Assembly (NCBI GenBank): GCA_964035795.1
Contig: OZ038321.1
Coordinates: 8,821,446-8,885,445, forward strand
Direction of reading: 5' to 3'
Origin: Pterobdella sp. o SKG-2022
Lineage: Eukaryota > Annelida > Clitellata > Hirudinida > Piscicolidae
Length of the DNA: 64,000 nucleotides
The position numbers were made by a program, and so were the translations under genes. The first letter of the stretch is position 1; the number at the start of each line of letters is the position of its first letter. Of this stretch, positions 1 through 11,900 are shown in pieces. A model generated the notes under the pieces. The model had not been told where the DNA came from and searched no databases. It saw only the letters and a program-made list of their open reading frames with translations.

Positions 1-2754
1 GCTTTTTTTTTGGTGTTTTGAAGGCTTCATGTAAGTGGTCTTGGATGGTGACTTGGTGTTGCTTAGCTAACCCAGTGTATCTAAATGTATATTTTTGATT
101 CCCAAGTATATAAATTACTTATTTTACTTTTTTATTCTCTCAGTCATACTTAAAGTGAGTTTTGAATGAAGTCTTTATTTTTATTGAATAAGTTGTTGTG
201 CTCTTTTTTTTCTAATGTCACTTATTGGGCAATTACAAATTCTTGGTGTTTTCATGCCTTTCCAGCTTGTGTTTGTTTTTGTTATCAGCAACTTTCCAGC
301 ATTGTTTCTATCCAACTATGACCACATTGGTACAATATTTAGTTTGAGTTCTCTTTCTTGATATTGTAAAAAGCAACAAAGGTAGGTGTTTGCTGGAAAA
401 ATGGGATTTAACTCTGTTACAAACCCCTAGTAGACAATGAACAAAAAAAGATTTATAGCATCACTTTGAGAACACCCTCTATTGGTCAAAAGGTTTTTTG
501 CTGATGGTTGTACGGTATTGAGTGAATAATTTGGTGTGATTCAAAAGTAGTTTAATTACTTTTATTTGAAATCTAGAAAGATACTATTTGATATATCTAT
601 CACTTTGTTTTTTTTTTGGTTTTTGAAGCCAGTGAAAGATTAACACTGTTTAGCTGCAGCATGTTTCCAGATTAAACTCTATATCTATTTTGTGAGCCCA
701 TGACAAATGTGTAGTTTTGAACTGGTAGGTCTGTATGCTGCTCGAGTGTTGGAGAGAATTTTTGAATTTATTTTATTGAAAAGGTACTCTTTTTGTATTA
801 TAAGAGGGTAATTTTTGTGTTAACTCAAATTTCTAGTATTGGAATAATGATGTCAGAATTAAAAGTTGACTGGAAAGATTTTGTTTTTTGATTTTTTCGT
901 TCAAGCAATTTTTAAGTTTTGTTCCATGTTTTTTCCAAAAATTTAATTTTTTTCTTAGTTTTTGAAATTTGAATGGATTTACACTTTTTTATGAAATTTT
1001 TCACTTTGAAAACATTTTCATTTTTTATGGTAGTGTTTGTTGGATGTGTTGTTATTCATAAAATATTTTTTTCGTAATGTCACGCCAAATCTTTTATTTA
1101 TAGTTCACTCCCAGGTGTACTTATTTTGATTTTCAGTTTTTAGATTGCTACAGACATCTGCCTATTATAGTAAAAGTTTTGAATTCTTTTGAGTTTTTTT
1201 CAAGTCTTTTATAGTTCAAGACATTTGATTCTTATCTGCTTTTGTTTCATCGTGTTTCAGAAAGATTAATATATTCGGGTTCTGTGATGTTTTTCATTTG
1301 GTTTTTTTGGTTTTTCAATCATAAATCTTCATTCATAGAATATGATTAATTAAATCTTTTCAATTTAAACAATGAAAGCATTTTAAATTGTTTTTCCATA
1401 CTTATAAATAATACATGAACCTACAAATCTTTCACACTGGAATGATAGAGTTCAATGAATATAAAAACTACGAATATGAGTTATTGTGAGTATAAGTAGT
1501 TGTCCATTATGACGTTTATATATCAGACGTAATTATTCATATAAGAGAATGAATCACTAACACAAGGCGTAAAGCGCATCATTTTTTACGACGTCACCAT
1601 ATTGAGAGCATTTCTTACTTTGCAATTCGTTAGATTTATTCCACATAATTTGTATTGTACTTCTGGATTTTAAAGAATTTTTGCTATTCTTTTTAGTTCT
1701 ACTCGTACTATTTCTCTCGGCATATTTTTTTTATCATCGTTTATAGTTTTCTATTAGTTAATGTTCAATTTCTTCACACTTCATTCATACATTTATTTAT
1801 GACGACTATCATTAATGCCTGTGCATGATGTCTATTAATGATATTTAGTTCAAACTTATAAAAGTTGTAATTTTTGTTCACCAAGTTTATAAAGGTTCAA
1901 TAAATAAGCAAAACAAGATCATAATTCTTTTGAATAGTTCTGGAGTTGATGAAGAGTACATATTTGAGATTGGAAAAAATGGAAATTAAAATATATTCCT
2001 GCCAGTTAATAATATTAAATTTTTCACAATTGGCCGAAGCTTTCCCTAAAAATGAAAAGCAAACAAGGAAAGGTGGCAAGACTCAACAAAGATGAAGAAT
2101 GATGGCAAAGTTGCGTCATGTGTCAAAATCTGATATTCCAGTTATTTTATCTTTTTTTCTACTTTTAATCTTTTCTTATAAGTTTTTAAATGAAACAGAA
2201 TGAAGAAGATAGAAGTTAAAAGGAATTTTACGACATAAAAGTATGTTCTCCTATGTCACGCCACGCTTAATGACGTGTTAAAATAATAAGAATAACAAAG
2301 TTTTTATTACCTCTTTTATTTTACTATAGCTTAAAATCTAATAACTCTGAATATACCATTAACTTTATTTGTTTTAAATAATTAAACAATAAACAGTGAT
2401 AAAATTAATGATGAAAAAAACAAGAATAATTATAAGTCATAGACTAATAATAAAAAAGTCAGTAATCTATAGTTACGTGTGCAGTGGCTAAATTGTAGCT
2501 TTCATGCCCAGACCTATGTGGTGATTAAGTGCCTGCAATTCAAGCCCATAAACTTCATTTTATTTTGAAGATTTTTTATTGTTTTAAATAATAAAAAATA
2601 TGTAAATAGACTTTTTTCACAAATTCTAAAAAAAATATTAACTTCTTTTTCTATAGATTAAAAACTAATCAGCAGTTGTTTGGAAAAAAAGAAACTAACG
2701 AGCACTAAGTAGTTGTATTCAAAACAAACAAAACAATTATCAAGCTAAAATCTT

Positions 2755-2825
2755 AAAGCTTTTCGTAAGACAATCTAACATTTTCAAGTTATCACGTGAT
2801 AATGCAAGATTTACTAAAAGCTTTG
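2755..2825. repeat. Small palindromic MITE-like element
   Basis: The stretch begins AAAGCTTTTCGTAAGAC and ends with the inverse ACTAAAAGCTTTG. It is centred on a perfect TTATCACGTGATAA palindrome. The same AAGCTTTTCGTAA end recurs at about 12.48, 12.57 and 50.14 kb, and in variant form at 3.77, 31.45 and 44.63 kb. This suggests a dispersed non-autonomous family. The autonomous partner is unknown. Confidence 0.45.
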
Positions 2826-3765
2826 TTAATTTTGTTTAACAACCACTTTGTGTCTGTTTCCATACAAGTGTGGACTTCTTTATACTAAATACCAAACGTT
2901 AAAAATGCATATATAATATTTCTGAAATTATACATTTCGACTGTAAAAAAATATATTTATAAAGCATAAACGTGTAACACAAAAATAGTGTTCAAAAATA
3001 TCTTTTGCTGAATTTCTCATTTCAAAGACTTCAAATCAAACTTTAGATACAAATTCATTGCTATTAATCAAATTCAAACAGAAAATTTTTATTTGTACTA
3101 CAAAGAAAGCCAAACAATGAAAAGTCTGAAAAATAACTGAAAAAAAAGAAATTCTAGAAATAAGCATTGAAAACATCGATTTGAATTTGTTTTATTTTTA
3201 TTGAAATTAACAAACTTGCCGGCTGTAACCTTATATATTCTCTGGTTTAATGAGTTATTAAAGTCGAGTTATAAACCTCAAGATGAAACTATAAGTTCAA
3301 AACAGCCTCGTTCCAAATGGAATATATTTAACTAGTCTGAAAAATATTCCAGATATTTATAAGCTCAAAAAACTATGCAATATTTATTATAAGTTTTTTT
3401 TCCAAACTTTTTTCACTATGGGTTTATCAGATTTTCCCCTGTTGTCATGTTGGATGTTTTAAAAAATTAAACTTATTACTTTTTTTAAGTTAAAAGTCAT
3501 GTGATTCAATTTTGATAATTTTCAATATTTTTTGCTAAAATAAATTTTCCAAGTTATTTTTATCTTTAAATTATTATTTTTGTTGTTTTCATATTGCATC
3601 CCATTCTTTATCACTAGAACTGATTCTTACATGATAACACTCAGTTCAAAAACTGGTTTTTTCGCAAGGTGCTTACATAAATAAATGAAAAATCTGACAA
3701 TTAGCAACTAAAATAAAAAATATTACTGTGCTGTTTCGACCGATAACCTAAATTGGACTGAAAAA

Positions 3766-3862
3766 TTTTGCTTTTCGCAAGTCTAACTCATATATCAAAT
3801 GGAGCATACAAAAAAATATACTTGCCTTGATAAAGTGAGTTCCTCTTACGAAAAGCTTTTTG
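3766..3862. repeat. Inverted-repeat MITE-like element, same family as 2.75 kb
   Basis: The left arm TTTGCTTTTCGCAAGTCTA and following ACTCA pairs with a right arm that reads TGAGTTCCTCTTACGAAAAGC. The arms are about 25 bp, with a few mismatches, around an AT-rich spacer of about 45 bp. The ends match the AAGCTTTTCGTAA family seen elsewhere in this window. Confidence 0.5.
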
Positions 3863-5258
3863 TTATTTAGTCAATAAAAGTGTTTGATTCAAATCGTTTC
3901 TGTAATAGGCTAATTTACTTCATCATTAAATGGTCTGTATATTTATGATTTACATTTATTTTCAATTTTTATATTCCTATTTGAAAAAAAAAAACTCGGC
4001 AGCCAACAGCAAACGAAAAGATTTTTTAATGAATACACATGTTCATTATAATGCTTTCAATAATTAACAAGACATGACGTCAATTTTCTGAATGATTATT
4101 GTGGGATCATTAAAAATTCATACCACAGTCGAAATTCCTACTCTAACAAACTTATTATCAATATATTATTTCTTTTATTTCTAAACATAAACCACTTTTG
4201 TACAATTTTATAAATAGCAAAACAAAGAATTTAATTCTACTAACGATTATTTATTCACTATTTTACTTTTCTTAATTAATATTTTTTCAAATTCACTTAA
4301 ACGCCACGCTTACATTATAAAATCCCGCCCACAAAATGTGGTGCCCATGAACCTTTGAAATAAAGGCAACGACAAACTAGGGGTTAAAAAAGTGAAATTT
4401 AATGAAAAACTTATAAGTTTATGAATTTTAAACAGTTTTCACAACTAAGAATTTTTCAAAATTGACATTGAGATAGGCAATTTGAATTGAATCTACAAGA
4501 AAGCTTGAACTTGCATGAATTAGTTCAAAAGCATAACAAGCTTTTTTGGACCTCATATTTAGTGAAAAAAAACTTTCGAACAAAAATTCCGTTGAGTTGG
4601 TACATTAGCATTATAAGTTTCAAGCAACCGCCAAAAAAATACATTTTTACATCAATTTAAATTTTATAAAAAGAAAAACATTTTCTATGATTTTTTTACA
4701 TTTTTTAAAAATTTTAATGAGTCCCCAAGTTATAAACAAGCAAAATTCGTTATAGACTGGCAATCACCATGCTCCTAGTTTATTTCAACCAAAGTCATTT
4801 AAAGACTTTTAAAACTTTCTTTTGAAGTTTTGCAGAACTAAATCTCACTTAAACTTTGCGTATCTTTCAAACAAATCTTTACTCTTTTGTCTGGCGAATT
4901 CATTGCAAAAGACAACGTTTACAAATATCAAATTAAGTAGTGGCATATCAACTAATACAAATGAGCCAAGTATGACATAGTAAAACTTCAAAGTTGTTAG
5001 AACGCCAAGAAGTGCATGCAAAAAATATTTTCTTCAAACTAACGATAGCTTTTCGTGGTCAGCAAATAAAATGCAATTTATTGGATTTATCAGTCGTGAT
5101 TAATGTCTATAAACTCTGAATTATAAACCTTACAAAAATAGTAAGACAATTTTGAAATTTTTTTTACATCTTTTATTCACTTTATTCACCAACGCAATCA
5201 TATTATGCAATTTGATGTATTTTAACAAAATTCTTAAACAAATGAATTAAAATAGCTT

Positions 5259-5433
5259 GTCGCCCGTATATCTTAGTGGTAGAACATTAGACTAACCTTC
5301 TAAATTTACCGGGTTCAATCCCGCGTGGGCCGGCTATTAGCACACTGTTTCACAGTGTGTTTTCGCTACATTAAATTTGTAGCGAGCACTTTGATCTATA
5401 AGAAAAAGCGCTTTATAAATACCGCATTACATA
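5259..5433 (+). repeat. tRNA-derived SINE (plus orientation)
   Basis: The head resembles a tRNA gene, with an A-box-like TTAGTGGTAGAAC and a B box GGGTTCAATCCC about 35 bp further on, followed by CGCGTGGGC. The body contains a short hairpin, AGCACACTGTTTCACAGTGTG. The tail reads AAAGCGCTTTATAAATACCG and then CATTACAT. Two further copies lie in reverse orientation at 54.96 and 56.14 kb. All three share the hairpin and the GCGCTTTATAAA tail, which fixes the family boundaries. Known biology: RNA polymerase III transcribes such elements and a LINE mobilises them. The partner LINE is not identified here. Confidence 0.85.
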
Positions 5434-5863
5434 AATATATACATAACACGTACAAAAACAAATTTAAGCTTTGTTAACCAAATAATGTACTGTAAATAAA
5501 CAATATTTGGTCCAATACCCACTGTTTGTTTTTGTATCTTTCTGACATTATTACATACTCAGGTGGCTTGTGACCTCTTCAACGCCAATGACGTCTTTTT
5601 CTCGACAGCCTCTCTTCTCAACCTCTGCTGCATCAGTGTCGACAGGTTTTGTTGTGGTGTTGTTTCTCATCTGTATCAATAATGGGTTCAATTGAGTTTG
5701 AATGCTATCTTTTTTATTGAATAGAATTTTAATCAAAGCCAATAGTGGATCCGTTTGAAATCCTATTCATTGTTCCGTTGCTAAAGATCTTACTATTTTC
5801 ATCATTTTTGCTAGTTTTTTCTATATTATTTAATTATTTTTTCATTACTTCCCTGAAACCCAG

Positions 5864-5989
5864 ATATTTAGCAGTAACAGACCCACTACACTACCATAGT
5901 AAGATGACCAAAGGCAGATTGATGCTGATGCTGGTCTTGACGTGGATGTCATCTGCTCTTCTGGGACATTTGCCCATTCATCTTGGATG
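5864..5989 (+). CDS. Octopamine-like receptor exon: end of DRY motif and TM4
   Basis: The acceptor CCCAG precedes A-TAT, so the Arg of DRY is split across the intron (phase 2). The exon reads [18 protein letters not shown], then a hydrophobic TM4 with the conserved Trp ([13 protein letters not shown]), and stops inside the Trp codon of HLGW before GTATAT. The open frame upstream of the acceptor, from 5745, is intronic and has no receptor similarity. Confidence 0.88.
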
Positions 5990-8900
5990 GTATATATGTA
6001 TATTGATATATATAATAAAATGTATAATCATTTAATTTATATAAAATATACTCATATTAATTACTGTCAGTAAATTTAAAAAATCAAATAGCATAGATGA
6101 AGAACACATGGGGCAAATGTAGTTATAATGAAAAAATGAAATGGGGGACATTTGTGAAAACTTGAAAAAATTGAATTAAGGCTCACCACGGACTCAGAAT
6201 AACATAAGTAAATTTTTCAAGTCCAATAGGTTCCATTATGGTGTCAAAGGGTTCTTTAAAAGTCCAAAGAGTTACTATACCACATAAAACGAGCAAGATG
6301 TCTACTTGTGAGTAAAGCAACTGATAAGGTTCAAAAGCCTGAGTATATTTGAAAATATGGTTAGCTTCTTTTGACTTATACTTTCTACATGATATCTTAA
6401 GAAGAGATTGATGCGGGCTTAAAAAATCTTATAAAAGTCATGTTTGAGGTCAAATTTTTTCAGTGATGCGTCGACGGGTTTGTTGGTTTGCACCATTCTC
6501 AACACAACTGCAAGATATATTCACTGAAGTCCTATGCTGATCAAACACGGGTTTTGAAACTTCAGAATTGTAACAAAAACTTTTTGTAACCATGTCTGTA
6601 ACCCGAAATTTAAAAAAATAAATATGAAAATTAGTTCCTTTTCGTCCTTGTGTGAAGGTTGTTTACGGTGTTTACAGTAAAAAGTAGTACTAGTGTGCAA
6701 GGGTATTTGACTAAACAATGCACCAATCTATTGCTTCAATGAAGCAAAAAAAGTTTATATTTTGATCAGCGCTTAGGTCAGACTCAATTTTAATATAGTC
6801 ACACACATGAGAAAAGCTAACTTACTGATTGCTTTAAGTTTTTGAGTTTTCAAGCACAATACTCCAACTCTTGGAGTTAAGCTCGGTAGAATAATGACAA
6901 GTTTAATTCAAAGTACGCTTCAACAGTTTTCAGTGCTCACTTAGCAAAAAAGGCACATTTTCATGAAAAATTGTGAAAACGTTGTATGTCTATTATGATT
7001 TTTTGCTCACATTCATATCGTCTCCAGAAACATCAAAATCCGTAAAGGTTAATTTATTAGAAATACATTTCGACCCAAACTGGATATTAGTTTTAGCTGA
7101 CTAGTTCACAGTTCCTAATAAAAATGGATTATATAAAAGCAACCATTAGAGTTTATGTCCTTACATTATAAAGTGTTTTCAAAAGACATTTTCAAGCACC
7201 TAGTAATGTAATTTATGCTAATGAAGAGCTTCGTACCACTTAACCAGCCTTAGGACTTTTTGTATAAACCTTATTGTAAATTGATCAATTTAAAAACGAT
7301 AAAATAATTTTTTTCTAAATAATAAAGTAATTGGAATATCATTAATGATAACTTAAACAACGATATATAAGAAATATTCATCCAAAGTACTAAATGGAAT
7401 GATAAATTATATGTCAAAATTTATACCTGTAGGTACACGACAAAAGCCGAGAATGATAAGATGCTAGCTTCAAATGCCCAAGTGAAATTACATTCTCAAG
7501 ATACGTATATAAATATATAGTTATTTATCTTCTAGTATATGGAAGATGAATTATTCAATAATAATATTTAAATATTAATTATTAGCAAGTAGCAGTATTT
7601 TGTTGTAGTTATCAAAGTTTTCTAATGTTTCAATGTCTGTGACATAAACAAGAAAAAAGTATCAATAGAACGATTAAAGCATATGTATTTTGAAGCATCT
7701 TCTAAGTATTCCCATGAGACCCCCTATAAACTTTCATGCTTGTACCATATTTTAACGTAGTGAAATTTTATTTTGGGTTTTCAAATTTTTCAGATATTTT
7801 TTTATCGATATTTTTTTTTATTAATTTTTTTTGGTTTTTGTTATAATTATTTCTATTTAACTGAACAATTATTAATTTTTGTTAGTGAAATAAATATTAT
7901 AATTATTATAATACATACTAGAATTTTTGTACTTCTTATTTTTCATATTAATTTTATTGTCATTATTACTATCATACTTTTAATATTAATTTACCATTAC
8001 TTCCCGTAATTCATCCGCCAATGAATTTGTAATTTTTATAAATTTAAATATTTATTTAGTCAATATATGAGCTTTTATAATAAAAATTAGAAAAGTAAAT
8101 TTAAAATATTATTTTCACTGCCTCACATTATTTTTCTTTAAAATATACCTTTTGTCTTTAAATGAGCGTTGTTTTTTTTTACCATTAAAATTATATAAAT
8201 ATTTTTTGTATACTTCAAACATTTTTGACAAACTATCCTAGTCTTGTCATTATCCTAGCACCAGCTTTCAGCACACCTTTGATGGCAGCATTTGGAGCAT
8301 TCCATGTAATAAGATATAGATAGAGAATTGAGAATTGTTCACGTTTTATACAACGAAATAATTTAGTCCAAATATTTTTTTAAGAAAAAATAATAACAAA
8401 TAATTTTTTTTATATATAAAATTCAAAGAACAAAGTTTTCCCATTCATATTTATTTTTCGCTCTTTTTCTTGGTTTCAAGAGATCTTCATATAAAATTTT
8501 CTTTTACTCAAAATGAATATAAAGTGAAAGAAAATAATGGAACAAAAATACTCTTTTTTTTAGAAAAATCATTGGTGAATTCAAAGTTTACTAGTACTAT
8601 CATTGAATGTTAATTTATCATAGATAGTTTATTTTCGAATTTTAAAAATATTCTCTGTGATTTGAGCGAGTCAACTGACTAAGTATTAATGTTAGTTTTT
8701 AAAAATTCTTTTCTAAGTCATAGGTTTCACTGATTTTGATGCATTTTTTCTTGGTTTTAACGGTAAAATAAACAAATAATAGTGCAAAATGCTCAAGCAC
8801 AAACAATTTGTTCACTAACACTCCAAGAAAAGATTGGCCAACACCACTTATTGGATCTTTTTTGAATTCTATACGAAGATATGCTCTGATTAAAAAGATT

Positions 8901-11900
8901 AACACCTTCTATGTAATTTTTATAAATTGCTCTAGAATTTGACATAGTATATTGATTCAATCTTAACTTATTTTACTCCATCTTGGTATAAGCGTTTGAG
9001 GACTACTTTTGTATAAATAAGCAACCATGACAGACTTGCTATCTCTCCACTTGACAACCGAGATGTTTTGGCTGAAAACTTCTTGTATACACCCTCGTTC
9101 CTTCTTCATAGCAGATGACAACAAAAATGCGTTTTGTATTCTATTTTTTCTCAAAGTCCCTGTTGCACCAATTTTCCACTTAGCTAGTTTTTTAAGCCCT
9201 ATATTGGGACCGTGGCCAAAACCTCTATCTAAAATTCTGGTTTGGTTTCCACAAAATTGTTCCACGTACAACAAATATCGTTTTTGCAAACATGAAGCGC
9301 ACAATTTTTAACTCAACCTTATTGGCATTTCTTTAATGAATTGTTTGTCATTCTTCTTACTGTATTATGGCATCATTAGCTCATCAATGCTGCAATGTTA
9401 CGAGACATTGTTTTGTTAGCACACCTTGTTTAAGTGATAAAAAAGAGGACGTACTTTGTAAAATCTGTTATTGTATGTTTTTGAATTTTCGGCAAAATGC
9501 ACTAGCCGCATAATCTGATCAAACGTGTTCCTTTTCATGACTTCAGCCACCAGTGTGCCCAGACAATCTCTTTTTTTTCAGTACAAATGTCTATACAGAT
9601 TTGAAGTGTTTTAAATAAATTAAATTAGCGAAAAACAGTCTGATATTTTTAAGACAAATGCTTTTCGAAGGAAGAGACTTTTGAGAAGCATATAAGATAC
9701 TTTGACAAGAAATATCTTCTATCCATCCATCATTACAAAACAGAATCAAACATTTTTCAAAAGTCAAACTTTTTAAAATTTAAAATTGATTTTTCATTTT
9801 GAGGTATTTTAAACAAAAGTTTTTCATCGTATTTTGTGGTCCAACAAAAAAATTTTTTTTTTTTTGCTTTTTCTTTTTTTTCGACTTAAACTCTTTTTTA
9901 TTGTCAATCAAATCAACTTTGCTGTATAAAATACTTTAAGGAAATTTTGTGAAATTATAAATAGCTTCATCATTTGAATTTTCTGTATCACTAGCTGTTT
10001 CATCTTTGCTTTTTCTATAAGTGGTAAAATTTGGAAAAGTTGTTCGCTTTCAGTGTCATTTTATTTGTATTTATTTGTTATTTTTATTCATTTTTCAATT
10101 TTATATTCATTATATTCAAAGTTATTTTATTTATATTTATTATATTTATATTTATTTATTTATATTTATTATATTTATATTTATTATATTCATATTTATC
10201 ATATTTACATTTATTTTATTTATATTTATTATATTTATATTTATTATATTTATTTTTATTTTATTTATATTCATTTTATTTATATATATTTGTTTTTCTT
10301 ATTCATTTTTAAGTTCTATATTCATTATCTTCATAGTTATTTAATTTGAATTTATTTTATTTATTTTTATTTTATTGGTATTTATTCTGTTTCTATCTTT
10401 TTCATTTATACTATATTTCATTTATATTTATTTCATCTATATTATATTTTATCTATAGTATGTTAATATCTAACCGAAATTGCCTGAGCTTTCTTCAATG
10501 CCCACGGAAAATGAACATTTATTTACTAAAAATTTAATTTTAAAAATTGTCAATCTCATCTTATAATGAATAAAATTTAAATTTTTCGAAATTTATAGAA
10601 AACTTTACATGAAATTTTCATTATGGTTTATTACAAAAATATTTTCTATTAGATAAATATGAACCATAAATAGGTCGTTTTCTTTTATATATTCAAAAAA
10701 AAATATTATTGAGTTGAAACAATAATTATACTCAAAATATAAATTTTTTTGGCCTTAATTTAATTTGAATTTAAGGCGAAAAAACGTTATTCATATAGTA
10801 GTTGATTTCAAATTTGCACTGTGAGCTGAAACTTTGAACAATATGGTTGAAACGTTTTTATTAATATAAATAATGTTTGGAAAATGTATTTTCAAGTTTT
10901 CAAAATAGTTCGACCAATACAAACACCGCTATCGTTTTTTGAAAATGTTACACTTAATAGACGTTCGGGAAGTAATGGGTTAAACATTTTCATTATTACT
11001 ATTATTAAACATTATTTTCATTAATATTATTATTATCTTTATTAAACTTTTTTTCTTCAAATCAAATTTTTTAATTATTTTTTTTTCTAATTTCCTTTCA
11101 TTCGCAGGTATGTGAGTTCAAAGTGAACCCGGTATACGGCGTTATCTCTTCAGCCATTTCATTCTGGATCCCAGCTCTTGTCATGGTTGGGTGTAATTAG
11201 AATATATTTATATATTTTGTGAGTCATACTGTTTTCATAGAAGTCACACGTTTTCCACACTTCTTCTGTTATTTTCCATCACTGATTATTCTTTTGAGGG
11301 CATGAAATGCTCCATTGAATCCAGCGGGTCTAGCTGTAAAAAAGAATGTCATTAATTTTAATTTTTGCCCTCTATGTGATAAAGCTCTATCTCAATTTTC
11401 TAGGTTTCTTTTTTTGTAAATCTGTAGTTTCCAATTACTCCATAAAAATTTTTTTCAATTTTTGTGCTACACGGAATATCTATTTTCCTACTTGTTAGAG
11501 AGTTTCGGGGCAAAACAACTCAAAACTTTTGAAGCCAATGGTTTTCAAAGGAGATAATTCATTTTCTCTTGTTTGAGTCAAAAATCACAAACCGGTGTCA
11601 TAAAAGAAAGTGCATGCGAAATGGGCTTGAAAAGTGTTGGTTTGCTATTTTTTTTGGTGCATTTTACATTCCCTGTTTTAAATATTTCATTATATAAGAC
11701 GTCAGCATGAAGAAGTTGTTAGGTGGCTTCAAGTTTTTGAGAAGTTATAGTTTTCAAAAAATTCAATCTTATTTTAAACGTTCCACACATATTTTACGTT
11801 GAGGCTGATCTTTAGAGAAGTCTAGAAAAAATGGGTCTAAAAACATTTTGAGGATTCAGAAAAAGTTCCATGCTTATTTTCCATTCTTTAAAATGCAGTT

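Larger units (their letters stand above)
1..5258. other. AT-rich intronic or upstream sequence of the GPCR gene
   Basis: I see no coding exon here on either strand. Stop codons are dense in all frames and no family motif is recognisable. The stretch probably belongs to an intron of the receptor gene that follows, because that gene's TM1-TM3 exons are not in the window. Two MITE-like inverted repeats (listed separately) lie at about 2.75 and 3.77 kb. A weak tRNA-like B-box remnant may sit near 2.53 kb. Confidence 0.5.

Noticed and set aside
5262..5335. Functional tRNA gene
   Set aside because: A and B boxes are present but the cloverleaf stems are poor and the SINE body and tail follow, as in two other copies.
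5745..5863. Upstream part of the ORF containing the TM4 exon, as a receptor start
   Set aside because: The frame before the CCCAG acceptor has no receptor similarity, and the exon begins inside the DRY motif, so TM1-3 must be encoded elsewhere.
8221..8310. Candidate loop-2 exon of the receptor
   Set aside because: Its first base would not restore Trp and its exit phase fails. The 7433-7481 exon fits both phases and gives the expected WYTT.
10021..10537. Overlapping Tyr/Phe/Ile-rich ORFs
   Set aside because: Products of a TTTATA low-complexity tract.
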